From the NCBI GenBank assembly GCA_024638845.1, contig JAHEJN010000012.1, forward strand, positions 1 to 57,438: a stretch of 57,438 nucleotides of DNA. The letters are read 5' to 3'. This DNA is from Acidimicrobiales bacterium. GTDB lineage: Bacteria > Actinomycetota > Acidimicrobiia > Acidimicrobiales > JAHEJN01. The notes below the pieces were generated by a model. The model was not told where the DNA came from. It was given only the letters and a program-made list of their open reading frames with translations, and made no database searches. The position numbers were made by a program, and so were the translations under genes. This document shows, in pieces, positions 1 to 8,966 of the stretch; positions within the stretch are counted from its first letter, which is position 1, and every line of letters starts with the position of its first letter.

Positions 1-945
1 GGCATCGATCATCTCATCGCGTGTGAACACCCAACCGGTCGCACCGAACTCCTCGTTCGCAGCAACGTAGAGGTCGTCGAGGGCCCCCGGGCGGGCGTGG
101 AACCAACGGAACCGGCCCTCACCCGACTGGAGAGTCACCAGCGACAGCAGCCCCTCGCTGGGCTCGACGATGCGATCGCCGACGTGGACCTGTCCGTGAT
201 CGGCGGTGACGAGCAGCGCGGCCCCCGGTGGCAACGAGTCGAGCACGTCGGCGACCAGCTGATCGGAACGATGTAGCTCGGCATCGTAGAAGTCACCGAA
301 CCCTCGCTCGTGGGCGATCTTGTCGATCTCGCCGTAGTAGGCGTACACGAAGCGCTCGCCGGCCCTGAGTTGCCGTCCCACATCGACCGCCAATGACGAC
401 GACGCCCGGTATCCGACGGGCTTGCCGCCGCGCAGGTGGGCGGCGCTGAACGCCGTGTAACCGAGCTCGTACGGGGACACGATGGGCACCTGCTCGCCGA
501 GGAAGGCCGGGTACCGCTGGACCTCGGCCGGGGGCTGCGAACGGCTGCGATCCTTTCCACCGGCCGCCCACCGCAGCACGTTGACCACCTCGCCGCCCAG
601 CACCATGCGGTAGCCGATGAGACCGTGCTCGCCCGGTGTGAGACCGGTGGTGATCGAGCTGAGCGCCGTCGCCGTCGTGGTGGGGGCGACCGTGGTGATC
701 GGCCCGCCTGACAGCCCGGAGATCGTCGGCGCGAACTCGCGGTGATCCTGCAACTGCTCCCAGCCCAGCCCGTCGAGCACGAGCAGCACCACCTGCTTCG
801 CCTCCGACACGATCTCGGGCATCCACACCGGCAGCGACGACTCCCACGACGGCGGCCCGAGCAAGGCCGGCACGATGCCGCGCACGTTCGCGCCGGCGTA
901 GTCGGGAAGGATCGGGCCGTGGTGGGAGTCGTCGGTGGTGGTCAC
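1..945 (-). CDS. Alkaline phosphatase superfamily phosphodiesterase, 3' end cut by window
   Basis: Type I phosphodiesterase/nucleotide pyrophosphatase-like hydrolase; about 315 codons are visible and the C-terminus lies outside the window. Seen: a hydrophobic strand ending in a metal-ligand Asp (VVLLVLDGLGW), a Thr-rich nucleophile region (APTTTATALSS), and a late metal site (TADHGQVHVGD). These are the core elements of the superfamily. No signal peptide is visible, so it may be cytoplasmic. The GTG at 945 is the chosen start; the frame is open further upstream, so the start is uncertain. It is divergent from the Rrf2 gene. The natural phosphoester substrate cannot be told from sequence. Confidence 0.8.
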   Translation of the reverse strand, partial: MTTTDDSHHGPILPDYAGANVRGIVPALLGPPSWESSLPVWMPEIVSEAKQVVLLVLDGLGWEQLQDHREFAPTISGLSGGPITTVAPTTTATALSSITTGLTPGEHGLIGYRMVLGGEVVNVLRWAAGGKDRSRSQPPAEVQRYPAFLGEQVPIVSPYELGYTAFSAAHLRGGKPVGYRASSSLAVDVGRQLRAGERFVYAYYGEIDKIAHERGFGDFYDAELHRSDQLVADVLDSLPPGAALLVTADHGQVHVGDRIVEPSEGLLSLVTLQSGEGRFRWFHARPGALDDLYVAANEEFGATGWVFTRDEMIDA

Positions 946-1015
946 GCAGGCGCTAGTCCACCACCTTCTGTGTGTCGGGGCCAAGCGAACCAGGCTTCCG
1001 ACCCACTCGAACACC

Positions 1016-1021
1016 TACGCT
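1016..1021 (+). promoter_or_regulatory. -10 element (TACGCT), predicted leaderless promoter of the Rrf2 gene
   Basis: TACGCT ends 7 nt before the GTG at 1029, placing the expected transcription start at the start codon. No good -35 is seen. Confidence 0.5.
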
Positions 1022-1028
1022 GGGCGGC

Positions 1029-1475
1029 GTGCGAGTGTCGACCCGAGGTGACTATGCGTGCCGCGCGCTGCTCTCGTTGGCCCTCCGCGACGACGACGGC
1101 CCGACCTCGGTGCGCGACATCGCGGAACGCACCGCCCTCCCCCAGCCCTACCTCGAGCAGATCCTGCTCGCCCTCAAGGGCGCCGGCCTCGTGCGCTCGA
1201 AACGCGGGGTGGGCGGCGGCTACATCCTCGCCCGCTCCCCGGGTGAGATCCTGCTGTCCGAGATCCTGAGCGCCGTCGACGGGCCGATCACGCTCGGCGA
1301 CTTCGGCGAGCCCCACGAAGACGGCGCCTGCGATCACGAGGGCCAATGTGTGCTGCTCGCGATCTGGAAGCAGGCCGGTGAGGTGATGCGACGCCACCTC
1401 GAGGGCTACACGCTCGCGTCGATCACCGAAGTTGCCCGGGGCGAGGCGCCCTGGCCGGCGACCGACCAGGCCTGA
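1029..1475 (+). CDS. Rrf2-family transcriptional regulator
   Basis: 148-residue Rrf2/IscR-type regulator. The N-terminal winged helix is typical (VRVSTRGDYACRALLSLAL, then TSVRDIAERTALPQPYLEQIL and GGGYILARSPGEI). The cluster-binding region has only two cysteines, spaced C-x5-C (ACDHEGQCVLLAIW); the first cysteine of the usual three-cysteine Fe-S set is missing. The family senses Fe-S status, redox or NO, but the ligand here is unknown. GTG 1029 is preferred over an upstream GTG at 972 because family members begin right at this motif and a -10 box sits 7 nt upstream. It ends in a hairpin shared with the rluD-type gene. Confidence 0.88.
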   Translation: MRVSTRGDYACRALLSLALRDDDGPTSVRDIAERTALPQPYLEQILLALKGAGLVRSKRGVGGGYILARSPGEILLSEILSAVDGPITLGDFGEPHEDGACDHEGQCVLLAIWKQAGEVMRRHLEGYTLASITEVARGEAPWPATDQA

Positions 1476-1488
1476 CGACCGCTCGTCA
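1473..1488. terminator. Bidirectional hairpin between convergent Rrf2 and RluD-type genes
   Basis: Perfect 6-bp stem TGACGA-ccgc-TCGTCA. The first arm begins with the Rrf2 stop (TGA) and the second contains the opposing gene's stop. There is no T tract, as is common for actinobacterial hairpins. Confidence 0.5.
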
Positions 1489-2418
1489 CGACTCGTCGAC
1501 GACGCGATGCAGGGTGGCGAGCCGCGCCGCCAGATCGGCGGCGAGCTCGCTGCGGAACGACACCGTCTCGCCGGTGCCCGGGTGCTCGAATGCCAACTCG
1601 GCGGCGTGGAGGAACGGCCGCTCGACCTGCAGCTTCGGGCGCCGCTGCCCATAGATCGGGTCGCCGACCAGAGGATGGTTGATCGAGCTGAGGTGGACGC
1701 GGATCTGGTGGGTGCGCCCGGTCTCGAGCCGGCACTCGAGGAGCGCCAGATCGGCGGGACGATCGAACTGCTCGAGGACCCGATACTCGGTGCGCGCCCA
1801 GCGTCCGTCGGCAACGACCGCCATGCGGAGCGGATCGCGACGCGACCGGCCGATCGGGGCGTCGATGATGCCGTGCGGCGCCGACGGGTGTCCCCACACC
1901 AGCGCGAGGTACACCCGCGTTGCCTCGTGATCGGCGAACTGGCCGATCAGACGGTCGGCCGCATCCTGGGTGCGGGCGACCACCAGCAGACCCGAGCTCC
2001 CGGCGTCGAGTCGGTGCACGATGCCGGGCCGTACCGGCTCGCCGACCCCGGCGAGCTCGGGGAAACGGGCGAGGAGACCGTTGACCAAGGTGCCGTCCGG
2101 GTTGCCGGCCCCCGGGTGCACGACGAGCCCCGCCGGTTTGTCGATGACGATCACGTCGTCGTCGACGTGGAGCACCGTGAACCCGACCGTCGGGTCGGGG
2201 CCCGGGGGTTCGTCGATCGGGACGGCCGCCGGATCGACGACCACGATCTGCCCCACCGCCAGCCGCACCTTGCCCGACGGTGCGTCGTCACCGTCGACGG
2301 TGGCACCCCCGGCTTCGATGACGGCCGTGGCGGTCTTGCGGCTGACGTCGAGCACGAGCGCAACGACGCGGTCGAGACGTTCACCGTCGAGCGCGGGCGG
2401 CACGATCTCGGTGATCAC
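1486..2418 (-). CDS. rluD: RluA/RluD-family 23S rRNA pseudouridine synthase
   Basis: 310 residues. Converts uridine to pseudouridine in RNA; RluD-type members act on helix 69 of 23S rRNA, but the exact target is inferred. An N-terminal S4 RNA-binding domain (about 1-60; [18 protein letters not shown]) precedes the synthase domain. The catalytic Asp is in [15 protein letters not shown] (about Asp138), and [12 protein letters not shown] follows. The GTG start overlaps the lspA stop as GTGA, so translation is likely coupled. The gene pair lspA-rluD is widely conserved. The symbol is by best family fit. Confidence 0.87.
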   Translation of the reverse strand: MITEIVPPALDGERLDRVVALVLDVSRKTATAVIEAGGATVDGDDAPSGKVRLAVGQIVVVDPAAVPIDEPPGPDPTVGFTVLHVDDDVIVIDKPAGLVVHPGAGNPDGTLVNGLLARFPELAGVGEPVRPGIVHRLDAGSSGLLVVARTQDAADRLIGQFADHEATRVYLALVWGHPSAPHGIIDAPIGRSRRDPLRMAVVADGRWARTEYRVLEQFDRPADLALLECRLETGRTHQIRVHLSSINHPLVGDPIYGQRRPKLQVERPFLHAAELAFEHPGTGETVSFRSELAADLAARLATLHRVVDES

Positions 2419-2924
2419 GGCGTGGTGTCCGGCTCGGCGACGACGTGACGGCTCGCCAACCACGAGGCCAGCACGAGCAGCCCACCACCGATCGTGATGC
2501 CCATGTCGGCGACGTTGAAGATCGGGAACCACTGGAAGTCGATGAAGTCGACGACGGCACCTCGGAACCAACCCGGCGATCGGAAGAGCCGGTCGAGCAC
2601 ATTGCCCACCGCTCCACCCACGATCAGACCGACCGAGAGGTCGGTGAGTCGGCCCGGCTGGCGACGCAGGTTGAGCAACAGCACCACGATCACGACCAGG
2701 GCGACGACCCCGATCACGGGCCCCCAGTTCTGACCACGGCTGAAGGCCATTCCGGTGTTGAAACCCAGGTGGAAGCGCAGGGTCCAGAACAGGTCGATGC
2801 TGCGCGTGTCGAGCGTGTTGACCGCCCAGTGCTTGGACAGTTGGTCGATCGTCGCGACCAAGAGTGCCGTCGCGACCGTCAGCGCCGACGGCCACACGCG
2901 CTCGGCGCGGGCCGCGATCGTCAT
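2415..2924 (-). CDS. lspA: Lipoprotein signal peptidase (signal peptidase II)
   Basis: 169 residues, an inner-membrane aspartyl peptidase that cleaves the signal peptide of diacylglyceryl-modified prolipoproteins, such as the lipoproteins encoded later in this window. Four hydrophobic segments are visible. The two catalytic Asp residues lie in GNVLDRLF and [12 protein letters not shown]; the early DQLSKHW motif is also present. The ATG at 2924 overlaps the stop of the DksA-like gene (ATGA), which fixes the start. Its own stop overlaps the rluD-type start. Confidence 0.95.
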   Translation of the reverse strand: MTIAARAERVWPSALTVATALLVATIDQLSKHWAVNTLDTRSIDLFWTLRFHLGFNTGMAFSRGQNWGPVIGVVALVVIVVLLLNLRRQPGRLTDLSVGLIVGGAVGNVLDRLFRSPGWFRGAVVDFIDFQWFPIFNVADMGITIGGGLLVLASWLASRHVVAEPDTTP

Positions 2925-3625
2925 CGGCGGCCGATCCCTCCGACCTTCTCCTCGACGAGGACGGCAGCCCACGGGATCGCCTCGAGCCGCTCGCGGGGCA
3001 GCAGGCGTCCCGACACGGTCGAGTACCCGTACGTGCCCGCGAAGATGCGTTCGAGCGCAGCGTCGATCTCGACGACCGCCTCACGGGCCTGGGCGCTCAA
3101 CGCCAGATCGCGCTCGCGCTCGACCACCATCGTGTCGCCCTCGCCACCTTCGTCGTCGAATTGCACATCGCCCATCTCGGCTTCCTCGACCAGCTGATGG
3201 GCTTCGTCCTCCAGGCGCTTGGCTTGCCCGGTGAGGCGCACTCGTTCGTTTTGGAGGGCATCGTGCTGCTGCTTGATGAACGTCAGGTCGAAGTCCTTCG
3301 TGTAGCCGAAACCGTCCTTGTTGAAACGCGGCTTGGGGAGCTCGTGCATGACGTCCTCAACGGGGGGTGCCTTCACCGGTGACTTCTTCTCCTGCAACTT
3401 CTTGGCCGCTGCCTTCTTGGCGGGGGCCTGCTTCTTGTCCTGGGTCTTCTTGGCGGGGGTCTTCTTGGCCGGGGTCTTCTTGGCCGGGGTCTTCTTGGCC
3501 GGGGTCTTCTTGGCCGGGGCCTTCTTGGCCGGGGCCTTCTTCGGCGCCGTCCTGGTGGTGCCCTTGGCCGGCCGCTTGGCGGCCGACGGCTTCTTCGTCG
3601 TGGTCTTCTTGGTGCTCTGGGCCAT
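2921..3625 (-). CDS. DksA/TraR-like protein with a Lys-Ala-Pro-rich tail and no zinc-ligand cysteines
   Basis: 234 residues. The first ~85 are a basic low-complexity region made of repeats such as PAKKT, like histone-H1-type tails that bind nucleic acid. Then comes an alpha-helical coiled-coil section ([18 protein letters not shown]) and a DksA/TraR-type C-terminus ([20 protein letters not shown], then [14 protein letters not shown]). In classical members the same positions hold CxxC...CxxC; here Ser, Ser, Val and Glu appear instead, so a C4 zinc finger cannot form. A role at RNA polymerase or DNA is possible but unproven. The ATG at 3625 follows GGGGATTCC, and the gene is coupled to lspA. 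A TACACT box at 3676-3671 may be its -10. Confidence 0.82.
   Translation of the reverse strand: MAQSTKKTTTKKPSAAKRPAKGTTRTAPKKAPAKKAPAKKTPAKKTPAKKTPAKKTPAKKTQDKKQAPAKKAAAKKLQEKKSPVKAPPVEDVMHELPKPRFNKDGFGYTKDFDLTFIKQQHDALQNERVRLTGQAKRLEDEAHQLVEEAEMGDVQFDDEGGEGDTMVVERERDLALSAQAREAVVEIDAALERIFAGTYGYSTVSGRLLPRERLEAIPWAAVLVEEKVGGIGRR
3443..3541 (-). repeat. Tandem 15-bp repeats encoding PAKKT-type pentapeptides
   Basis: About six consecutive near-identical 15-nt units (plus-strand form cttcttggccggggt) encode repeating T/A-P-A-K-K. Copy number is likely to vary between strains by slippage; this is inference. Confidence 0.85.
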
Positions 3626-3788
3626 GGAATCCCCGCTGTTCGGCGCCCTGTGGCACCTTGTGGTCGGCGTAGTGTAGACGCCTGAGCCCCGCCAACCGCG
3701 CCGATCCAGGCTGCATTCCCCATATGGCTCGATACAGGTGTGAGCTCGGTCACAGCGAGCGACGGGCATTGGCCCGCAATGGCGCCGA

Positions 3789-3794
3789 TAGCCT
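3789..3794 (+). promoter_or_regulatory. Candidate -10 element (TAGCCT) of ileS
   Basis: TAGCCT ends 9 nt before the ATG at 3804, leaving a leader of at most a few nucleotides. No T-box elements are visible in the 178-bp gap upstream. Confidence 0.4.
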
Positions 3795-3803
3795 TTGGTC
3801 CCA

Positions 3804-6800
3804 ATGCCGTCGCCGTATCCCTCCGTCGAGCCCAAGCCCGATCTTCCCGCGATCGAACACCGCGTTCTCGATCGGTGGAAGACCGCTGGCACCTTCGAAT
3901 GCTCGATCGAGCAGCGACCGCCCGAGGACGAGTACGTCTTCTACGACGGCCCACCCTTCGCCAACGGACTCCCGCACCACGGCCACCTCCTCACGGGCTT
4001 CGTGAAGGACGTCATCCCGCGCTACCGGACGATGCGCGGCAACAAGGTCTACCGGCGGTTCGGATGGGACTGCCACGGACTCCCCGCCGAGATGGAAGCC
4101 GAGAAGCAGCTCGGTGTGTCGGGCCGAGCCGCCATCACCGAAATGGGCATCGAGAGGTTCAACGACTTCTGTCGGACCTCGGTGCTGCGCTACACGGGCG
4201 AGTGGGAGGCCACCGTCACCCGGCAGGCGCGCTGGGTCGACTTCTCCCACGACTACAAGACCATGGATCTGTCCTACATGGAATCGGTCATGTGGGCGTT
4301 CAAACAGCTGTGGGACAAGGGCCTCCTCTACGAGGCGAACCGGGTCATGCCGTACTCGTGGGGCGCCGAGACACCGCTGTCGAACTTCGAGATCCGTCTC
4401 GACGACGCCACGCGGCCCCGCCAGGACCCGGCCGCCACTGTTTCCTTTCGGCTCACTCCGCTCGCGTCCGACCAGTTCGACGACCTGCGGCTCCTGGCCT
4501 GGACCACCACGCCATGGACGCTCCCGTCCAACCTCGGCCTGGCCGTAGGCCCCGACGTGGAGTACGCCGTCTACGCGCACGACGGCCGCCACGTCGTGCT
4601 CGGCGCCGCGGCAGCCGCGGCCTACGCCAAGCAGCTCGAAGGAGCCGACCTCGTTGCCACCATGCCCGGCTCGGCCCTCGTCGGCCGGAGCTATGAACCC
4701 CTCTTCCCGTATTTCGTCGATCGGTGCGGACCGAACGGTTTCACGGTCCTCGGCGCCGCCTGGATCGACACCACCGAGGGCACCGGGATCGTCCATCTCG
4801 CCCCCGGATTCGGTGAGGAAGACCAAAAGCTGGGCGAGGCCAACGGACTCGGCCTGGTCGTACCCGTCGACGACAGCGGTCGCTTCACCGACGACGTGCC
4901 GGAGTGGGCGGGCGAGAACGTCTTCGAGGCAAACCCCGGCATCCTCCGACACCTGCGCGACCGCGGCGAACTGTTCCGGCACGACAGCTACACCCACAAC
5001 TACCCACACTGCTGGCGAACCGACACACCGATCATCTACCGCGCGCTGCCATCCTGGTACGTACGCGTCACCGAGATCCGCGATCGCCTCCTCGAGCTCA
5101 ATCAGGAGATCAACTGGGTACCCGACAACGTCCGCGACGGTCGCTTCGGCAAGTGGCTCGAAGGCGCACGCGACTGGTCGATCAGCCGCAACCGGTTCTG
5201 GGGTTCACCGATCCCCGTCTGGAAGAGCGATGACCCCGCCCACCCACGCATCGACGTCTACGGCAGTCTCGACGAGATCGAAGCCGACTTCGGCATCCGC
5301 CCCGACGATCTCCACCGCCCGTTCATCGACGAGCTCACGCGACCCAATCCCGACGATCCCACCGGCCGGGCGACGATGCGACGGATCCCCGAGGTGCTCG
5401 ACTGCTGGTTCGAATCAGGATCGATGCCCTTTGCCCAGGTGCACTATCCGTTCGAGAACAAGCAGTGGTTCGAGAGTCACTTCCCAGCCGACTTCATCGT
5501 CGAGTACATCAACCAGACGCGCGGCTGGTTCTACACACTGCACGTGCTGGCGGGGGCGCTGTTCGACAAACCGGCGTTCGAGAACGTCATCTGTCACGGA
5601 ATCCTCCTGGCCGAAGACGGAGCCAAGCTGAGCAAGAAGCTCCGCAACTACACCGAACCCAGCGAGGTCTTCGAGAAGCAGGGAGCCGACGCCCTGCGGT
5701 GGTACTTCATGTCGTCGAACATCGTTCGCGGGGGCGACGCCCGGCTCTCCGATCATGCAATCGACGACGTCGTGCGGCAGGTCATCACGCCCGTGTGGAA
5801 CGCCTACTCGTTCTTCACGCTCTACGCGAACATCGACGAGTACCGCGCCGAGGAGCGAGCCGACAGTCGAGCGGTGCTCGATCGTTACATCCTGGCCAAG
5901 ACCCGTCAGCTGGTCGACGCCACCCAACAGCGCTTCGACGCGTACGACCTGCCCGGCGCCTGCGCCGAGATCCACAGCTTCATCGATGCCCTCAACAACT
6001 GGTACATCCGCCGCAGTCGAGACCGCTTCTGGGCGCCGGCCAACCCGGCCGACGACGGCGACAAGCGCGACGCTTACGACACGCTGTACACCGTGCTCAC
6101 CACGTTGTCGCAGGTCGCGGCGCCCCTCCTCCCCATGGTCACCGAGGAGATCTACACCGGCCTCACCGGCGCCGACAGCGTGCACCTCACGTCGTGGCCC
6201 GACGCCGCCACCTTCCCCGACGACCCACCTCTCGTCGCAGCCATGGATCGCTTGCGCGATGTCGCCTCGACCGCACTGCGACTTCGCGAAGAGCAGGGCC
6301 TGCGCGTCCGCCTACCCCTCAGCTCCCTCACGGTCGCCGGCCATCAAGCGTCGACCCTTGCCCCGTTCGCCGACCTCCTGGCCGACGAGTTGAACGTCAA
6401 ACACGTCGAACTGACCGACGAGATCGGTGAGCTGGCCACCTTCGTGCTCCAACCCGATGGCAAGGTCCTCGGCCCCAAGCTCGGCACGGACGTTCAGACG
6501 GTGTTCGGCGCGGCCCGCTCGGGCGACTGGTCGAGCAACGACGACGGCTCGGTCACCGTTGCGGGGTTCACCCTCGAGCCCGGCGAGTTCCACCTCGGTC
6601 TCGAGTCAGCCGATGGCGTCACCGCCGCACCACTGCGCACCAACGACGCAGTCGTCGGACTCGACACCACGGTCACCGAACCACTCCGCCGCGAAGGAGC
6701 GGCGCGCGATCTCGTGCGCCAGATCCAGCAGGCCCGCAAGGACAAGGGATTCGTGGTCACCGATCGGATCATCGTGCAGGTCAGTGCGCCCGACGAGCTG

Positions 6801-6956
6801 ATCGAGTCGTTCCGTCTGCACGAGAGCCTGGTGACGGCACAGGTGCTCGCCACGGCGATCTCCTACGGTGACGGTCTCACCGAGCCGGCGACGGCGGTCG
6901 AGGCCACCATCGACGGCGAGCCCGTGCGCTTCGATCTCCGTCTGAGCGACGCCTGA
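3804..6956 (+). CDS. ileS: Isoleucyl-tRNA synthetase
   Basis: 1050 residues, a cytoplasmic class Ia synthetase that charges tRNA-Ile. The HIGH-type signature is HHGH (about 58-61, in GLPHHGHLLTGF) and the KMSKS-type signature is KLSKK (about 607-611, in DGAKLSKKLRNYTEP). Between them are the editing domain and the EINWVPDNVRDGRFGKWL and WFESG motifs. The length and sequence match the long form common in Actinobacteria and eukaryotes (IleRS2-like; typed from memory). ATG 3804 is preferred over the in-frame TTG at 3795. The gene runs against the dcw cluster and meets divIVA tail to tail, although in many genomes ileS is co-directional with divIVA and lspA. Confidence 0.97.
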   Translation: MPSPYPSVEPKPDLPAIEHRVLDRWKTAGTFECSIEQRPPEDEYVFYDGPPFANGLPHHGHLLTGFVKDVIPRYRTMRGNKVYRRFGWDCHGLPAEMEAEKQLGVSGRAAITEMGIERFNDFCRTSVLRYTGEWEATVTRQARWVDFSHDYKTMDLSYMESVMWAFKQLWDKGLLYEANRVMPYSWGAETPLSNFEIRLDDATRPRQDPAATVSFRLTPLASDQFDDLRLLAWTTTPWTLPSNLGLAVGPDVEYAVYAHDGRHVVLGAAAAAAYAKQLEGADLVATMPGSALVGRSYEPLFPYFVDRCGPNGFTVLGAAWIDTTEGTGIVHLAPGFGEEDQKLGEANGLGLVVPVDDSGRFTDDVPEWAGENVFEANPGILRHLRDRGELFRHDSYTHNYPHCWRTDTPIIYRALPSWYVRVTEIRDRLLELNQEINWVPDNVRDGRFGKWLEGARDWSISRNRFWGSPIPVWKSDDPAHPRIDVYGSLDEIEADFGIRPDDLHRPFIDELTRPNPDDPTGRATMRRIPEVLDCWFESGSMPFAQVHYPFENKQWFESHFPADFIVEYINQTRGWFYTLHVLAGALFDKPAFENVICHGILLAEDGAKLSKKLRNYTEPSEVFEKQGADALRWYFMSSNIVRGGDARLSDHAIDDVVRQVITPVWNAYSFFTLYANIDEYRAEERADSRAVLDRYILAKTRQLVDATQQRFDAYDLPGACAEIHSFIDALNNWYIRRSRDRFWAPANPADDGDKRDAYDTLYTVLTTLSQVAAPLLPMVTEEIYTGLTGADSVHLTSWPDAATFPDDPPLVAAMDRLRDVASTALRLREEQGLRVRLPLSSLTVAGHQASTLAPFADLLADELNVKHVELTDEIGELATFVLQPDGKVLGPKLGTDVQTVFGAARSGDWSSNDDGSVTVAGFTLEPGEFHLGLESADGVTAAPLRTNDAVVGLDTTVTEPLRREGAARDLVRQIQQARKDKGFVVTDRIIVQVSAPDELIESFRLHESLVTAQVLATAISYGDGLTEPATAVEATIDGEPVRFDLRLSDA

Positions 6957-6969
6957 AGCTCAGGGCTTC
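6955..6969. terminator. Short hairpin between convergent ileS and divIVA
   Basis: GAAGC-tcagg-GCTTC, a 5-bp stem that starts inside the ileS stop codon and carries the divIVA stop in its loop. Only 3 bp separate the two coding regions. Confidence 0.4.
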
Positions 6970-8303
6970 CGGCCCCGCCGCTTGGCCGGTTTGTCGTCCT
7001 CGTCCTGGTCGAAGAAGGCCGCGATGGCGGCGTCGGAGTCGTCGGCCCCGAATTCGTTCTCGGTCGCGCGGCGGAGCTCGTCGAGGAAGCGATCGTTGTC
7101 GGCGTTGTCCCCTTTGAGGAGATCGTCGATGAGCAGGGCTTCGGTCGACGGTCCGTCGCTCTCCGGCATGTCGTCGTCCCACAGGACACGAGCAGACCCA
7201 ACGGTGTCGTCGTCGGGGTAGGGCGAGACAACCGGTTGCGGCGACGGCAGGGGCTCTTCAGCAGGACGCAGCACCTCGTTCCGAGCGGACGCGAGATCGG
7301 TCACCGAAGCCCCAGGGCCATCCTCGAAGGGCGACTCGGCGAGAGTGACGTCGATCTCGTCGTCGGCCCCGCCGTCGTCACCATCATCCCACTCGTGGTC
7401 GCTCCACCGGTCGGGCTCGGCGGCCGGCATTCCGCCACCCACCGATTCGACATCGTCCTCGTCGCCGTCGAAGACGCTGGTCCGAGAATCAGCGTCCACC
7501 GGCGCCGGATCGGCCGCCATGCTGACGTCGGCCTCGTCGTCGTCCCAGCCGTCGTCGTCGCCATCCCACTGGTCGTCGGCGTCGTCGACGGGCGGTGACC
7601 ACTCAGCGTCGAGCGCATCACCTGCGACATCGGGATCCGGCTCGGTGACGGGCTCGAGCGGGGCCTCGAGCCCGGGTGGTTCGGTCGTGCGGAACTCCGC
7701 CGGGTCGTCGAGCACCTCCTGCAAGCGATTCAGCGCGGCACCGATACGAGACCGCTCGTCGTCGATGTGGCTCTCGAGCACGTCGAGATCGGCCAGGAGC
7801 GCGTTTCGTCGACCCTCCAGCGTGTTCATCTCGGTGAGCAGCTCGGAACGGGCCGCCTCGGCCAGACGTCGAGCTTCAGCCGCGGCCTCGGTGACGATGA
7901 GGCGACGCTGCTGGTCGGCCTCAGCGGTGACTTCGGCCGCGTAGGAGTCGGCGTCGGACGTGACCGTCGAGGCGTGGACCTCGGCGTCGCCGACGAGGCG
8001 CTCCGCGTCGTCTCGGGCCTCGGACAGCACTTCGTCGGCGGTCCTCTGGGCAACGGCCAGCATTCGCTGGATGGCACCGTCGGGATCGTGCAGCCGACCG
8101 TCGCTCACCGGGCGCTCCTGCGGGCGACGCGGTGAGGTGGCGCCTCCGGTCTCATTGCCGCGTTCGGCCAACTCGGTGAGCTGGCGATTCAGCTGGGCGA
8201 TCTCGCGCACCAGCTCGGCGTGAAAAGCATCCACCTCGTCGATGTCGTAGCCCCGGAGGCGCTGTGAGAACTCGGTGGTCTCGACCTTCTTGATCAGATC
8301 CAT
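6960..8303 (-). CDS. DivIVA/Wag31-type polar growth and division protein
   Basis: 447 residues. The N-terminus is a clear DivIVA domain (KKVETTEFSQRLRGYDIDEV, then DAFHAELVREIAQL). A coiled coil follows (about 90-220), rich in Glu, Ala and Arg, and then a long acidic Asp/Glu/Pro-rich region ends in a basic tail (KPAKRRGRKP). In Actinobacteria such proteins mark poles or septa and organise cell-wall synthesis. The acidic second half is longer than in compact Wag31 proteins. It is the last gene of the dcw region, 93 nt after sepF, and also has its own leaderless-type promoter. The YggT/YlmG gene often found here is absent. Confidence 0.88.
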   Translation of the reverse strand: MDLIKKVETTEFSQRLRGYDIDEVDAFHAELVREIAQLNRQLTELAERGNETGGATSPRRPQERPVSDGRLHDPDGAIQRMLAVAQRTADEVLSEARDDAERLVGDAEVHASTVTSDADSYAAEVTAEADQQRRLIVTEAAAEARRLAEAARSELLTEMNTLEGRRNALLADLDVLESHIDDERSRIGAALNRLQEVLDDPAEFRTTEPPGLEAPLEPVTEPDPDVAGDALDAEWSPPVDDADDQWDGDDDGWDDDEADVSMAADPAPVDADSRTSVFDGDEDDVESVGGGMPAAEPDRWSDHEWDDGDDGGADDEIDVTLAESPFEDGPGASVTDLASARNEVLRPAEEPLPSPQPVVSPYPDDDTVGSARVLWDDDMPESDGPSTEALLIDDLLKGDNADNDRFLDELRRATENEFGADDSDAAIAAFFDQDEDDKPAKRRGRKP

Positions 8304-8309
8304 GGGGTG

Positions 8310-8315
8310 ATGCTA
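8310..8315 (-). promoter_or_regulatory. -10 element (TAGCAT), predicted leaderless promoter of divIVA
   Basis: On the minus strand TAGCAT is followed by 6 nt and the ATG at 8303. This suggests divIVA can be transcribed apart from sepF. Confidence 0.5.
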
Positions 8316-8396
8316 ACCCCCGGGCCGCCCAGGATGGTGACCCCTCCTCGAACGGATCGCACGACAGCTGCGCCCTTCTGACGTCGGGCGGCCAGG

Positions 8397-8966
8397 TCAC
8401 TCGTCGTGCAGGCCCCGATCGCGCAGCCGTTGCCGTTCCTCCGAGGACACCTCGACATCGGTTGGCACGAGCATGTAGACCTGATCGGCCACCTTCTCCA
8501 TGCGCCCACCAAGGCCGTAGGCGAGGCCGCTGGCGAAGTCGATCAGTCGCCGGGCCAGGTCACGGTCGGCGGCTTCGAGGTTCATGATCACCGGTTGCTT
8601 GCCCTTGAACTTGTCTCCGATGTCCTGGGCATCGTTGAACGAACCGGGGGTCATGACGTGGGGCTTCACCGTGGTGGCGGCCGGAATGGGACGCACCACC
8701 GAGCGCTGTGGGGGGCGGGCAGGTTGGGCACGCTGCGCCGAAGCCGGCGCCAGCGCGCCGGAATCGGACGACAACCCACCGCTGGCGGTGCGCACCACCA
8801 TGGGTTGGGGACCGTGATTCCCTTCGGGCCGTTCGGCCCGAAGCGCTCCCTCGGCCCGGGCCGGTACCTGCTCGCGCGTCTCGACGTGGTCGTAGTCGTC
8901 GTAGTCGTCGTACTCCTCGTCGGCGGCGAGGCCCAACATGAGCTTTGTCTTCTTCCACATTGTCAT
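8397..8966 (-). CDS. sepF: SepF, Z-ring membrane anchor
   Basis: 189 residues. SepF binds the FtsZ C-terminus and tethers the Z-ring to the membrane, which matters here because ftsA is absent. A short amphipathic N-terminus (MTMWKKTKLMLGL) is followed by an acidic Asp/Tyr stretch, a disordered linker (about 30-95), and the SepF core (PGSFNDAQDIGDKFKGKQPV, then VIMNLEAADRDLARRLIDFA). The ATG at 8966 is chosen because GGAGGA sits 7 nt upstream; the next Met is two codons later. It lies 78 nt downstream of yggS on the same strand. Confidence 0.95.
   Translation of the reverse strand: MTMWKKTKLMLGLAADEEYDDYDDYDHVETREQVPARAEGALRAERPEGNHGPQPMVVRTASGGLSSDSGALAPASAQRAQPARPPQRSVVRPIPAATTVKPHVMTPGSFNDAQDIGDKFKGKQPVIMNLEAADRDLARRLIDFASGLAYGLGGRMEKVADQVYMLVPTDVEVSSEERQRLRDRGLHDE

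Noticed and set aside
3443-3541. The 15-bp repeats as a CRISPR or regulatory iteron array
   Set aside because: They are contiguous, in frame, and encode a regular basic peptide.
3626-3803. A T-box leader for ileS
   Set aside because: I found no T-box sequence or antiterminator-like element, and the best -10 box leaves almost no leader.
3750-5009. Long open frames on the strand opposite ileS and in other frames of most genes
   Set aside because: They lack family motifs, mirror the codon pattern of the real gene and have no start context. High GC content makes such frames common.
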